This document shows, in pieces, positions 36,389-45,058 of a stretch of DNA of 64,000 bases. Under the pieces are notes generated by a model. That model searched no databases. It saw nothing but the letters and a program-made list of their open reading frames with translations, and was not told the DNA's origin. Each line of letters starts with the position of its first letter. The stretch's first letter is position 1. The stretch spans positions 162,431 through 226,430 of the forward strand of contig NZ_JAGDYT010000003.1 in NCBI RefSeq assembly GCF_049116555.1, given 5' to 3'. Source of the stretch: Maricaulis maris_C (lineage in GTDB: Bacteria; Pseudomonadota; Alphaproteobacteria; Caulobacterales; Maricaulaceae). The position numbers and the translations under genes were made by a program.

Positions 36389-36534
36389 GGCCAATCCTTC
36401 CCCCGTCGGGATTCTTGTTATGCGCCAGATAGCAGACCCGCGAACGCTTGCGCAATCAAGCCGGTGCGCCAGTCACAGGCCGCGCGGCGTGCGGTTTGCA
36501 GCTCGACAGGCAGAACCGGATCGGGGACTGACGC

Positions 36535-37629
36535 ATGGGCGGCCACAATATGCAGACCGAGATTGTGAGCATTGACGGGCTTGGCACGTCGGAATGCGAG
36601 GCATGGAACGCGTTTCGCGCCAACACGCCATCCCTCGGCTCGCCCTATTTCACCACCGAATTCACCCGGGCTGTCGCTCGCACCCGCCCCGATACGCGCA
36701 TCGCGATTCTGCACCGAAACGGGACAATTGCCGGATTTCTGCCGCTCCATCTGTCCCGTTCGGGTGTTGCCCGTCCAATCGGTGGCCCCCTCGGTGACCA
36801 TCACGGACTGATTACCGACACGCCGGATCTGGATGTCGAAGCCGCGCTGGCCGGGACCGGGTTCGGGATTTTCAATTTCCACGGCGCCCTCGCCGAACAG
36901 GCCAGTTTCGCCCGGGCCGGCACACACGCGCCGGAAACATCCTGGGTCTCGGACCTGTCGGCCGGATATGACAGTTTCCTGGAGGATTGCGCCCGCGAAG
37001 ACGCCAAGGCGATGCGCAATATCCGCGCTCGACAGCGCAAGCTGGCCGATATGGGCGATGATGTCGTCTTCCGCCTGGACGACCGTCGTCCCGAAGCCTT
37101 GCGCGCCGTAATCGAGACCAAGCGCGCGCAATACCGGCGCACTGGTGCACTCGACGTCTTTGTCGCCAGCTGGGCCCGGCAATTGATCGAGGACCTTTTC
37201 GACACCGACACACCTCAATTTGCCGGTCTGCTGTCAACGGTGGAGATCAAGGGCGAGCTCGCGGCCGCACATTTCGGCATGCGCTCGGATCGCGCCCTGC
37301 ACTACTGGTTCCCGGTCTACTGGCCCGAATTCTCCAAGCTGGGGCCGGGCCTGACGCTCTATCTCGAGATCGCGCGTTTCCTGGAAGCTCGGGGGGTTAC
37401 AGAGATCCATCTCGGACCCGGTGATTATGACTTCAAGCGCCGCCTCTCCAATGCCGGTTTCGACGTGATCGGGGGGCGCCTGGAGCGTCCCTCATTCGCG
37501 CATGCCCTTGTCCGTACCGGTCAGCTTGTCGACCGCACCGCCCAGGCCCTGCCGCTCGGACGTGTTTCCAACTGGCCTGGCAAGGCCTTCCGCCGCCTCG
37601 ACAAGTGGGCGGCCGTGCACGCGTTCTAG
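36535..37629 (+). CDS. CelD/FemAB-like GNAT acetyltransferase
   Basis: A protein of 364 residues (start ATG 36535 with GGGGA upstream; ATG 36550 possible). N-terminal YFTTEFTRAVARTRPD and IAGFLPLHLSRSGVARPIGGPLGDHHGLI are followed by a C-terminal GNAT fold with LAAAHFGMRSDRALHYWFPVYWPEFSKLGPGLTLYLE (in parts). This is the pattern of the CelD/BcsL proteins linked to polysaccharide modification. It is divergent from pccB and followed by a membrane protein gene 14 bp downstream. The substrate is unknown. Confidence 0.78.
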   Translation: MGGHNMQTEIVSIDGLGTSECEAWNAFRANTPSLGSPYFTTEFTRAVARTRPDTRIAILHRNGTIAGFLPLHLSRSGVARPIGGPLGDHHGLITDTPDLDVEAALAGTGFGIFNFHGALAEQASFARAGTHAPETSWVSDLSAGYDSFLEDCAREDAKAMRNIRARQRKLADMGDDVVFRLDDRRPEALRAVIETKRAQYRRTGALDVFVASWARQLIEDLFDTDTPQFAGLLSTVEIKGELAAAHFGMRSDRALHYWFPVYWPEFSKLGPGLTLYLEIARFLEARGVTEIHLGPGDYDFKRRLSNAGFDVIGGRLERPSFAHALVRTGQLVDRTAQALPLGRVSNWPGKAFRRLDKWAAVHAF

Positions 37630-37642
37630 GAGGCTGATTGCG

Positions 37643-38431
37643 ATGACCTCATTTTTCTCGCCCGACGGCACGATCGACTCGCCTCTGCAGGCACTCGGCT
37701 TTGCATTCGCGCTCGGGCTCGCGCTCGCCATAACCGTGAAAATCCTCTGGCGCGGTGTCGCCCAGATCGGCCCGGTCGGGATGATCCGCCAGAGCTTCAA
37801 CCTCGACATGCTGGCTTTGTTCGCGCTGCTGCAGCTCGCCGCCCTCAATCTGTTCGATCATTCGGTTCGCCCCTTGGTTGGCGTCTTCCGCCCAGAGGTC
37901 GGCGATGGAGGTCTGATCGAGAATCTCACCATTCTGCTGATGCTCTTCCCGGTGATCCTGACGGCCGAGCGCATCCGGCAACGCAATCGCGACACGGCCT
38001 TCGGCGGCATCAGCCTCGCCATTACCGCTCTGATCCTGATCCTCGCCTTCGGCGAAGAGGTGAGCTGGGGGCAGCACTGGCTTGGCTTCACCCCGCCAGA
38101 AGCTGTGTTGCAGACAAATCTCCAGGAAGAGTTCAACCTGCACAACTACATCCCGCCATCGACCATGGAAGCGCTCTATTACGCACTGGGACTTGGTCTG
38201 CTGGTGCTGGGTGCGCGGCTCGGTTCGATCGTTGAAGCGCGTCGGGGCGACCGGGTCCTGATGCCCCTGCGCGCGCTGCTGGTCCTGAGCGGCGTTCTGA
38301 TGTGTCACCACATCTTCCAGGAATTGGCGGAACTGGCGGTTATCGGCACCGGCTTCCTGATCTGGAACCGGCTTGATGAAGGCCGTCTGCGCTTCCGCGA
38401 AGGACCGCTGCGAACCCTCGCCGCTATCTAG
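37643..38431 (+). CDS. Polytopic membrane protein with EEVSWGQ motif
   Basis: A protein of 262 residues and about seven helices. One helix end carries AFGEEVSWGQHWLGF followed by EEFNLHNYIP. The E-E-x-S-W-G-Q plus N-L-H-N pair recurs in a group of uncharacterised bacterial membrane proteins. The polar residues sit at the membrane face and could be catalytic, but no activity is known. ATG 37643 has AGGAGG 9 bp upstream. It is probably co-transcribed with the CelD-like gene and overlaps the convergent grpB-like gene by 8 bp. Confidence 0.72.
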   Translation: MTSFFSPDGTIDSPLQALGFAFALGLALAITVKILWRGVAQIGPVGMIRQSFNLDMLALFALLQLAALNLFDHSVRPLVGVFRPEVGDGGLIENLTILLMLFPVILTAERIRQRNRDTAFGGISLAITALILILAFGEEVSWGQHWLGFTPPEAVLQTNLQEEFNLHNYIPPSTMEALYYALGLGLLVLGARLGSIVEARRGDRVLMPLRALLVLSGVLMCHHIFQELAELAVIGTGFLIWNRLDEGRLRFREGPLRTLAAI

Positions 38432-38939
38432 CCGCCCAGACCAGTGCACGCGCCTCGATTTCACGAACGATGGCAGACTTGGCTGACTGGTATTGCTGAC
38501 TCCCCAGGCCCGCCACCCTGGACAGCGCCAGCTTGTGCTCGCCATAGCGCCCGGCCTCATCCGGATGCGCTCTGAGATAGTCGCGAAAGACGAGATGGCG
38601 GCGGAAATCATCACTCTGCCGCAGATAGGCGTGGATATGGACGAGCCGCGTCCCGTCCGCTGCGTCACGCCTGAAATAGCGGCGACCGGGCAAGCCGTAC
38701 TCGCCCTTCACCTGATAGCACGCGTCCCGCATGTCGACAGAGCGGGCGTCGAGCAGGTCCAGATCGTCCGTGCCAACCAGAATGTCGATGATGGGCTTGG
38801 CCGCCAGACCCGGTACGGACGTGCTTCCGACATGCTCGATGCGCCCGGCGACCTCACCCAGCACAGAGCAAAGACGGTCACGCTCGAGCCCGAAGCGCTC
38901 GGGCCAGCGCGGATCCCAGACGCGGACGGTAACCGTCAT
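38424..38939 (-). CDS. GrpB/UPF0157 nucleotidyltransferase-like protein
   Basis: A protein of 171 residues, a single GrpB domain: VWDPRWPERFGLERDRL, RIEHVGSTSVPGLAAKPIIDI with the nucleotidyltransferase-like S-T-x-V-P-G, and HIHAYLRQSDDFRRHLVFRDYLR. ATG 38939 begins 5 bp after the stop of the upstream oxygenase gene, so the two are translationally close. The cellular role of this family is not established. Confidence 0.86.
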   Translation of the reverse strand: MTVTVRVWDPRWPERFGLERDRLCSVLGEVAGRIEHVGSTSVPGLAAKPIIDILVGTDDLDLLDARSVDMRDACYQVKGEYGLPGRRYFRRDAADGTRLVHIHAYLRQSDDFRRHLVFRDYLRAHPDEAGRYGEHKLALSRVAGLGSQQYQSAKSAIVREIEARALVWAAR

Positions 38940-38944
38940 CAGAC

Positions 38945-39613
38945 CTACTGGAACGGGTTCAGCTTTTTCAGGAAGTATTGCAGACCGCCGCGGTTTTCCT
39001 TGCGATCAAGCTCCTCCTGGGAGGTCAGGAATGTTGTCTGCACCACATAACGCTCACCCTCAAAGGGCAGATGGCCATGCCAGGAGTTATCGGCGCGCAG
39101 GAAGGCAAAGACATAGCCGGCCAGCGGCGGGACTTCCTCGGTGAAGTCCTCGAAATCCTTCGGGCCATTGAGCACGCGGATGCAGCCAGCACCGGTCCCG
39201 TCCCACTCGGCATTGAGATAGGTCAGCATGGTGAGGATTTTCGATTTCGAGTCATTGTGGATCGGACCGTCAGACAGCTGGGACACCTTGCGGACGGTGA
39301 TCATTCGCGGCTTCTCGGTGAAGTCGACACCAAACTTGTCGGTCAGGACCTGCGCCAGCTCGGCCGAATTGAGGTCTTCCATCAGGCGCTTGAACTCGCC
39401 GCTGGATTCCAGCTTGGACAGCGGCAGATAGCCTGGCTTGTCGATCGCGGGGTAATCCCGGCGCACATCGCCCGCCTCGTCCGCGCTGAGAGCGCCGTCC
39501 GCGACGAAATAGTTATACGGCTGCGTCCGCAGGTTCGCGTTTCGCAGAGCGTCAAAATCCAGCAGGCCGCCGGGGCCGGTCTTGCCGCTTTGCGTGGTTG
39601 CCGTATCCGCCAT
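38945..39613 (-). CDS. 2-oxoglutarate/Fe(II)-dependent oxygenase family protein
   Basis: A protein of 222 residues. The metal-binding H-x-D is in GPIHNDSKSK, the distal His in SWHGHLPF and the 2OG-binding Arg in GERYVVQTTF, all in a double-stranded beta-helix context. Such enzymes hydroxylate protein or small-molecule substrates; which one is unknown. ATG 39613 has GGAGA 6 bp upstream. It is followed closely by the grpB-like gene and preceded by atp12 on the same strand. Confidence 0.82.
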   Translation of the reverse strand: MADTATTQSGKTGPGGLLDFDALRNANLRTQPYNYFVADGALSADEAGDVRRDYPAIDKPGYLPLSKLESSGEFKRLMEDLNSAELAQVLTDKFGVDFTEKPRMITVRKVSQLSDGPIHNDSKSKILTMLTYLNAEWDGTGAGCIRVLNGPKDFEDFTEEVPPLAGYVFAFLRADNSWHGHLPFEGERYVVQTTFLTSQEELDRKENRGGLQYFLKKLNPFQ

Positions 39614-39664
39614 GATCCGTCTCCGAAAACTGTGCCGCGCAGCCTACTCCACTGGCGCCCGGCA

Positions 39665-40432
39665 TCAAGCCGCCGGCGCCGCGTCCAATGCGCGCAGGAC
39701 GTCATGCATGACACGCAATTCCGTGCGCAACCGGGCCAGCCGGTCCGTGGCTTCATGGTCCTCGCCCCACTGGCTGATCTGGAAATGCTCATCGAGCGTG
39801 GAGAGGACGAAGGCCTTGTCGCCATCAATCTCGCCGTCGAGAAGGGCGAGACCAAGCAGCGCCGAACCGCACACTGCCGTCACATGTGCCAACGTCGTCA
39901 GCCGCCAATTATCGCACGCGCCGGCTCGCTGCATCACTCGCTGAAGGGCCACCGGGTCCTGGTCAATCGGCATCACACCCGGGGCCGGCACGAAATGCGC
40001 GTCGAGCGCTGACCGGGCCCAGGCTATGACCGGATCCCAGGATGCCGCCTGGGCCGCCGCCAGCTCGGGCGGTTCTGGTGCGCGAAAGCAAACCAGATCC
40101 GTCGATGCATATTTTGTCACCTCGGCGATCGTCGCGTCACGGGCGCCCGGGATGAGGTCGATGGCGACGAAGCAGAGCCGGGTGGCTGGCATGGCCGGCG
40201 CATCGATGCGCTCGCCCTGGGCCGCCCACTCGCCGGCGACCAGCTCGGCCATCGCCCGGGTCGGCAAAGTCAGGCCCTGCTTGGCCGGCGATTTCACGGG
40301 ACGACCGTCGAGCAGTACCGCATAGCCCCCCTCCGCTTCAGCGATGCTCACCTCTTTGTAGAATCGTTTGGGCAGCGAGTTTTCGCGCGCCGGAATTTTC
40401 ACGCCGGGCTTGGTTTCATAATTCTCGGTCAC
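39665..40432 (-). CDS. ATP12 family chaperone for F1-ATPase assembly
   Basis: A protein of 255 residues. ATP12 signatures are KRFYKEVSIAEAEGGYAVLLDGRPVKSPAK near the N-terminus (given in parts), VAGEWAAQGERIDAPAMPATRL in the middle, and the LGLALLDGEIDGDKAFVLSTLDE region. In mitochondria and alphaproteobacteria ATP12 helps assemble F1 alpha subunits. The GTG start at 40432 overlaps the HAD gene stop by 4 bp (GTGA). Confidence 0.92.
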   Translation of the reverse strand: MTENYETKPGVKIPARENSLPKRFYKEVSIAEAEGGYAVLLDGRPVKSPAKQGLTLPTRAMAELVAGEWAAQGERIDAPAMPATRLCFVAIDLIPGARDATIAEVTKYASTDLVCFRAPEPPELAAAQAASWDPVIAWARSALDAHFVPAPGVMPIDQDPVALQRVMQRAGACDNWRLTTLAHVTAVCGSALLGLALLDGEIDGDKAFVLSTLDEHFQISQWGEDHEATDRLARLRTELRVMHDVLRALDAAPAA

Positions 40433-41151
40433 GCCTCAACTCCTTCAGTTTTGCCGGCCGCTTCGCCGCTCGTCACGCGCGCGGCGAAGGCGTCCAGCTC
40501 GGCGTCCAGCGCCGCAAAATCATGATGGACGGAATGAGCGCCACCCGCCTCGATCTCGTCAGGCGTGTGAAACCCCCAACTGACGCCCAGCGTATGGACA
40601 CCGGCATTGCGGCCCATCTCCATGTCGAACCGGGTATCGCCGATCATCACGGCTTGAAAGGGATCCGTCCCGGTTTCGCGCAATGCGTCCAGAACCATGC
40701 GCGGATGCGGTTTGCCGGCACCGCCATCCACGGTTTGCAAGGTATCGAAATAGCGGTGCAGATCATGATGACCAAAGACGATGTCCAGCCCGCGACGCGC
40801 CTTGCCGGTCGCCACGCCCATCAACCAGCCCTCATCGGCGAGCCGCTCGATCGTCTCCCGGGCTCCGTCATAGAGTGGTTCCTGGAAGCCGGCTTCAGCC
40901 CGGTGCTCGACGAAGGCTTCCTTGTAGAAGGTGGCCAGCTCGACCGCCTTGGCAGCCGGATAGTCCGGCGGCGCGAGGCGGGTAACCGCTTCGGTCAGCT
41001 CCAATCCGACAATCGTGCGGGTCCGATCATATTCAATCCCGCCCAGCCCGGCCCGACGAAAGGCCCGGTCCATGGCTGTCTGGATTACCTGGCGACTATC
41101 GACAATCGTGCCGTCGATGTCCCAGATCGCAAGTTTCAGGGGTGTGCTCAC
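40429..41151 (-). CDS. HAD-superfamily hydrolase (phosphoglycolate phosphatase-like)
   Basis: A protein of 240 residues starting at GTG 41151. Motif I is WDIDGTIVDS with the nucleophile D11 and acid D13; the cap begins AMDRAFRRAGLGG; motif II is ATGK, motif III GKPHP, and motif IV MIGDTRFDMEMGRNAG. The longer open frame to 41448 crosses the start of the divergent DUF1244 gene and is not used. Its place between rluC/crcB and atp12 is conserved in alphaproteobacteria. Confidence 0.88.
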   Translation of the reverse strand: MSTPLKLAIWDIDGTIVDSRQVIQTAMDRAFRRAGLGGIEYDRTRTIVGLELTEAVTRLAPPDYPAAKAVELATFYKEAFVEHRAEAGFQEPLYDGARETIERLADEGWLMGVATGKARRGLDIVFGHHDLHRYFDTLQTVDGGAGKPHPRMVLDALRETGTDPFQAVMIGDTRFDMEMGRNAGVHTLGVSWGFHTPDEIEAGGAHSVHHDFAALDAELDAFAARVTSGEAAGKTEGVEA

Positions 41152-41263
41152 GCCGCGAGGCTCCGTCTGCTTGGCCGCGACATAGGCGGCTGCGCGCGGC
41201 TTGGCAAGCAGGCCCCGCCTCATGCTAGCTATGCGTAACAGGCCAAGCGGAGCACGCCCTTTC

Positions 41264-41584
41264 ATGACCTTGCCGGAAAACATCACCGAGACCGAACGCA
41301 CAGCGCTGGACGCCGCCGCTTTCCGCCGGCTCGTGGCGCACCTTGATGCACACAAGGAAGTCCAGAATATCGACCTCATGCTGCTGGCCGATTTCTGCCG
41401 CAACTGCCTGGGTGACTGGTGGCGCGAAGCGGCGGCCGAACGCGGCATCGACGTGACCCGGGACCAGGCCCGTGAACGCGTCTACGGCATGCCGCCAGCC
41501 GAGTGGAAGGCGCAATACCAGACCGAGACCAGCCCGGAAAAGGTCGAAGCCTTCAAGGCCAGGCAGGCGGCGAAGCAAGGTTGA
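41264..41584 (+). CDS. DUF1244 family protein
   Basis: A protein of 106 residues with the DUF1244 core LVAHLDAHKEVQNIDLMLLADFCRNCLGDWWREAA, seen in parts, ending YGMPPAEWKAQYQ. These small conserved proteins occur in many proteobacteria, and a Cys pair (CRNC) suggests possible metal or heme contact. Function is unknown. ATG 41264 is divergent from the HAD gene (113 bp apart) and interrupts the HAD-rluC order on the opposite strand. Confidence 0.87.
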   Translation: MTLPENITETERTALDAAAFRRLVAHLDAHKEVQNIDLMLLADFCRNCLGDWWREAAAERGIDVTRDQARERVYGMPPAEWKAQYQTETSPEKVEAFKARQAAKQG

Positions 41585-41603
41585 GCAGCGGCCTCGCCGA
41601 TCG

Positions 41604-42344
41604 CTAGCCGGCGCTATCCTGGTCCGGCAGAGCGAGATATTGAACGGGCTGTCCGACCACATCGATACGCACGACACGCCCGCTCGCTTCGTCGACATAG
41701 ATGTCATTGGCCGGTGTTCCGCCGCGCTGCTCAATCCGAACAGTCTGAAAACGCCCTGCCGGCGTGTCGATGGAGATGATTTCCATGGCGGTCAGCGTGA
41801 CCGCTTCATAGACATCCCGCATCGGGACCCACCAGTCGAAGCTGACCCTGTCGCCCGGCTCCATGTCCAGCACGGGCGCCAGCATGAAAAAGGCGCCCCG
41901 GACCATCGCGCCATCATGAACGGCATGATCGATCGGGGCAGACTGGGGGGCCTCCGCGGGACCGTGCAGACTCCGCATTCCGGTCACCTGGCCCTCTGCG
42001 AACGCGGCGTCGACCAGATAGTAGCGAGTGCCACTGTGATACCGCAGCCCGACATGCTCAGGCGTCAGGTCCTGAAGGTCCAGACGTGCCGAGAAGCTCT
42101 CATAATCGCTGCGCGAGACAATCATGGAGCGATCCCACAAATGCACGCCATCATCGTCGGAATACCAGCCATAGCGCATGAAGCCGTCACGCTCACCATC
42201 ATTGAAGAGGCCGAGATTGAACCCGCCCTCGGCCAGTTCCGCGCGATTGACCCGTTCGCCGATGGATTGACCCGCAGCTGATGCGCTGCCTGCCAGCCCC
42301 AGAGCCAGCCCTGCGATCAGCGTGTGTGTGAAACATGTTGCCAT
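41604..42344 (-). CDS. Hypothetical exported protein, DUF3108-like
   Basis: A protein of 246 residues with a signal peptide (TLIAGLALGLAGSASA-AG). Beta-rich mature region: RYYLVDAAFAEGQVTG, DRVSFDWWVPMRDVYEAVTL, DTPAGRFQTVRIEQRGG and DIYVDEASGRVVRIDV. The T-P-A-G-x-F-x-T-x-R-I...Y-V-D-E-x-x-G-x-V-V-R series resembles DUF3108/periplasmic lipoprotein-sorting-like folds; the family call is tentative. ATG 42344 has AGGGGG upstream. Confidence 0.65.
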   Translation of the reverse strand: MATCFTHTLIAGLALGLAGSASAAGQSIGERVNRAELAEGGFNLGLFNDGERDGFMRYGWYSDDDGVHLWDRSMIVSRSDYESFSARLDLQDLTPEHVGLRYHSGTRYYLVDAAFAEGQVTGMRSLHGPAEAPQSAPIDHAVHDGAMVRGAFFMLAPVLDMEPGDRVSFDWWVPMRDVYEAVTLTAMEIISIDTPAGRFQTVRIEQRGGTPANDIYVDEASGRVVRIDVVGQPVQYLALPDQDSAG

Positions 42345-42448
42345 GATGCCCCCTGTCGCGCGCAGGACACCACTCGTGGGCAGCACTGTCGACGCCCGAA
42401 AGCTCGAATTGGCGAAGTTGTGAAACCGCGTGATGTGTTCCGGCCCGC

Positions 42449-43441
42449 TTACGCCAGATCTTCCTCGATCATCGCCTCGTCTATCTCCTTCACCGAGAAG
42501 CCGAGCGTGTCATAGATCTTCTTCAACGCGGGTGGCAGATCGGCAGTGAGGACCAGCGACTTGCCGCCGGGGCGGGGAACTTCCAGTCGGCGCGCGTGCA
42601 GACAGAGGCGTCGGCCCAGATCCTCGGGTGCCGGTCTGTGGCAGGTATATTTCTTGTCGCCGAGGATGGCGGTGCCCATGGCGGCGAGATGGACACGAAG
42701 CTGATGGGTCCGGCCGGTCACGGGACGCAGGGCCACCCAGGACGCTTTCTGCCCGGCCTCGCCAATCACGATATAGCGGGTCAGCGCATGCTGGGCGCCC
42801 TCATCGCCATGGCCGGCGGCCACCATGGTCTCGCGCTCACTGTCGACACCGACCGAAGCGGCCTTGCGCATGAAACCCTTGATCTCGCCCATTTTGGGCT
42901 TGGGCACGCCGATCGCGATCGCCCAATAGGTTTTCCGGGTCTTGTGCGACTGGAACGCCTTGGCGAGCCGGGATGTCGCCTTCGGCCCCTTGCCGACGAT
43001 GAGTATGCCCGAGGTATCCTTGTCGAGCCGGTGCACAAGGCGCGGCCGGTCGAGACCTTCGCCGAACGCATCCAAGAGGCCGTCGAGATGGCGGGTGGTC
43101 TTCGACCCGCCCTGAACGGCGAGGCCAGCCGGCTTGTTGAAGGCGATCAGCTCATCATCCTCATAGATGACCAGTGATTTCACATAGGCAACGTCCTGGT
43201 CGGACAGGGCAACCGATGGCGGGCGCTCGCCCGGCTCGGGCAGCGGCGGGACCCGGATTTCCTGGCCCTCATGGACGCGGCTATCGCCTTTGACCCGGCC
43301 ACCATCGACCCGGATCTGTCCCTTGCGGCACAATTTCTGGACCATGATCGCCGAAACATGCGGGAAGCGGCGCTTGAACCAACGGTCCACACGTGAACCA
43401 TCCTCCGTGGCTTCCACCTTCAGGGTCTGAACACCACTCAT
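42449..43441 (-). CDS. rluC: RluA-family 23S rRNA pseudouridine synthase
   Basis: A protein of 330 residues. An N-terminal S4 domain (SRVDRWFKRRFPHVSAIMVQKLCRKGQIRVDG, given in parts) is followed by the synthase domain with LVHRLDKDTSG, catalytic D140, and GRTHQLRVHLA. RluC makes pseudouridines 955/2504/2580 in 23S rRNA. ATG 43441 overlaps the crcB stop by 4 bp (ATGA) and has GGAAGG 7 bp upstream; the longer in-frame opening to 43864 overlaps crcB and is rejected. Confidence 0.9.
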   Translation of the reverse strand: MSGVQTLKVEATEDGSRVDRWFKRRFPHVSAIMVQKLCRKGQIRVDGGRVKGDSRVHEGQEIRVPPLPEPGERPPSVALSDQDVAYVKSLVIYEDDELIAFNKPAGLAVQGGSKTTRHLDGLLDAFGEGLDRPRLVHRLDKDTSGILIVGKGPKATSRLAKAFQSHKTRKTYWAIAIGVPKPKMGEIKGFMRKAASVGVDSERETMVAAGHGDEGAQHALTRYIVIGEAGQKASWVALRPVTGRTHQLRVHLAAMGTAILGDKKYTCHRPAPEDLGRRLCLHARRLEVPRPGGKSLVLTADLPPALKKIYDTLGFSVKEIDEAMIEEDLA

Positions 43442-43821
43442 GCGAAGCCCTTCCGCATAATCCAAAGCCCAACAAAGACAGCAGCCAGCGCCAGAATGAC
43501 CGAACTCGCCGCATAACCGAAAGCCGGGAGCAGCGCCTTGCGTTCGAACATATTGGCAATCTCCAGTGAAAAGGCCGAGAAGGTGGTGAACCCACCGAGA
43601 AAGCCGACAGCGCCAAACAGGCGGATATATTGCTGGTCGGCGCGGTCGGTGGCAGCGAGCCAGCCAATCAGCAGGCCCATCATCAGACCACCCACGATAT
43701 TGACCGCGAATGTTCCCCAGACCTGTTCCGGCCCGAACCAGCGAAAGGTCAGACGCCCCACCTGGTAGCGCGAGATGGCGCCGAGTGCACCGCCGGCGCC
43801 GACAAGAAGATAATTGATCAT
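43438..43821 (-). CDS. crcB: Fluoride channel CrcB/Fluc
   Basis: A protein of 127 residues and four helices. Fluc signatures are GGALGAISRYQVGR, WGTFAVNIVGG and GFLGGFTTFSAFSLE (the Phe box and Asn that line the pore). It exports fluoride as a dual-topology dimer. It is translationally coupled to rluC. No fluoride riboswitch is apparent in its 5' region. Confidence 0.93.
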   Translation of the reverse strand: MINYLLVGAGGALGAISRYQVGRLTFRWFGPEQVWGTFAVNIVGGLMMGLLIGWLAATDRADQQYIRLFGAVGFLGGFTTFSAFSLEIANMFERKALLPAFGYAASSVILALAAVFVGLWIMRKGFA

Positions 43822-43882
43822 TCCGGCTCGATAGGGTCATGCGCCCCGCTTGGCAAGCATCCACACCGGTCGATCCGGCGCA

Positions 43883-43898
43883 TTAACGCCACCCTAAC
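43883..43898 (+). promoter_or_regulatory. CtrA-like binding site
   Basis: TTAA-N7-CTAAC, one mismatch from the CtrA consensus TTAA-N7-TTAAC known from Caulobacter. It lies in an AT-richer stretch 150 bp before the small membrane peptide gene and about 60 bp upstream of crcB. Single motif match; regulation is inferred. Confidence 0.42.
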
Positions 43899-44048
43899 CA
43901 ATCCTTAATTTCATTTCATGTAACGTAACCTATGCATTATTGCAATGGTGACTTGGCGAAATGTCGATTGTCTGAGGCCCGTAAGTCCTTATTTACCAAC
44001 GTGCGAACCGGGAAGGCCCGGGCCGCCAAGATGATAAGGATCTCCCTC

Positions 44049-44153
44049 ATGACGAACCGCATTTCAAACTCCCTCTCGGCCGTGATCAACGTACTTTTTG
44101 TGGCCGGTGTGTTTGGTGCCATGACGATTGCCCTGACCGGCACTCTTGCCTAG
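44049..44153 (+). CDS. Small single-helix membrane peptide (34 aa)
   Basis: ATG 44049 has AAGGA 8 bp upstream and opens a 34-residue peptide. It has a short basic head (MTNRISNSLS) and one hydrophobic helix (AVINVLFVAGVFGAMTIAL) ending TGTLA. Its own ribosome-binding site, a possible CtrA box upstream and a strong terminator 100 bp downstream support a real gene. No family is recognised. An upstream in-frame ATG at 43932 has no site. Confidence 0.6.
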   Translation: MTNRISNSLSAVINVLFVAGVFGAMTIALTGTLA

Positions 44154-44252
44154 GTCGAACCTCCCCCAAAAGGGTTCAACCGAAGCGGCATCCGATCGGC
44201 CCTGGCGACACGCCTCACAGTCCCCCGCCCCGATCGCACCCGACCTCAAACG

Positions 44253-44292
44253 AAAGCGGCAGTCTCCCCCAAGGACTGCCGCTTTTGTTTTG
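44253..44292 (+). terminator. Strong intrinsic terminator
   Basis: A perfect 12-bp stem AAAGCGGCAGTC / GACTGCCGCTTT with a nine-base loop, followed by TGTTTTG on the plus strand. It ends the transcript of the 34-residue peptide gene, leaving an unusually long 3' UTR of about 100 nt. Confidence 0.88.
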
Positions 44293-44356
44293 TCCTGATG
44301 CCTTGGATACGCCACATGCCACGCTAGACTGCCCCCCAGCCTCAGGGAGTCGCCTC

Positions 44357-45055
44357 ATGTCCGTATTCATACTGGCCGCCATGCTTGTCCTGCAGGATGC
44401 CGACGCCCAGGCATCGGCTGCCGATGAGCTGGAAACAAGCGCAGCCCCTGCTCCCGCGACTGACGCTGCGACCCTGATCGCGCAGATAGAGGGACGACTG
44501 GCCGCCTATGGGGACACGGTCAGCCAGCTCGCAGCCCGAACCGCGCGCGAACGCTATCTCACCGAGCTCCTCCTGCCCGTCATGGCCCGCACTGATCTTG
44601 ATGACGGCGCCCGTGGCGAGATCCTGCTCGCAATCTCAGACAGCATCCGCGACACGGAAGCCTCCAATTCGCGCTGGGCTGCCCGCCAGATCGAGCCGGA
44701 CAGCTTTGTTATTCTCTGGACCGAGAATGCCCGTCTCGGCGAAAGCCTGCTGCGGCTGGCTGAACGCGATGAAGACAATCGGCGCCGGATCGTCGCAGCG
44801 CTCGAACCCATCGCCATGAATGGCGGATATGACGGCATCACATTTGCCACCATGGCCGATGCGTTCGCCGTCTCGGAAGATCGCCCCCAGCCCTATGGCA
44901 CCGCAACGCACTGCGTCGAGGGCGTCACCGAAATCTGGCCACTCGCCGATGTCGGCGCGGTCGATGCAGGCCGGGCCTTGCTGGGCCTGCCCGCCCTCGA
45001 CGCCGGAGCAATCGGTGGTGAGGCCTGTGAAACCAGCACGTCCGACGCGGACTAG
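44357..45055 (+). CDS. Exported DUF6624-like protein
   Basis: A protein of 232 residues with an N-terminal hydrophobic signal (MSVFILAAMLVLQDADAQA). The helical body has LTELLLPVMARTDL and AVSEDRPQPYGTATHC; the Q-x-Y-G-T-x turn resembles DUF6624 proteins. Two Cys pairs near the C-terminus may form disulfides. ATG 44357 has GGGAG 7 bp upstream. Function is unknown. Confidence 0.65.
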   Translation: MSVFILAAMLVLQDADAQASAADELETSAAPAPATDAATLIAQIEGRLAAYGDTVSQLAARTARERYLTELLLPVMARTDLDDGARGEILLAISDSIRDTEASNSRWAARQIEPDSFVILWTENARLGESLLRLAERDEDNRRRIVAALEPIAMNGGYDGITFATMADAFAVSEDRPQPYGTATHCVEGVTEIWPLADVGAVDAGRALLGLPALDAGAIGGEACETSTSDAD

Positions 45056-45058
45056 CCC

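Noticed and set aside
41152..41448. N-terminal extension of the HAD phosphatase
   Set aside because: Low-complexity, overlaps the divergent DUF1244 gene; motif I lies at the N-terminus of the GTG 41151 form, as expected.
43442..43864. N-terminal extension of RluC
   Set aside because: It overlaps crcB completely; ATG 43441 with GGAAGG and ATGA coupling explains the start.
43822..43930. Fluoride riboswitch upstream of crcB
   Set aside because: The GATG...CTGATGA-type pairing blocks of the crcB motif are not present in the right order; only scattered GATG and ATGAC matches are found.
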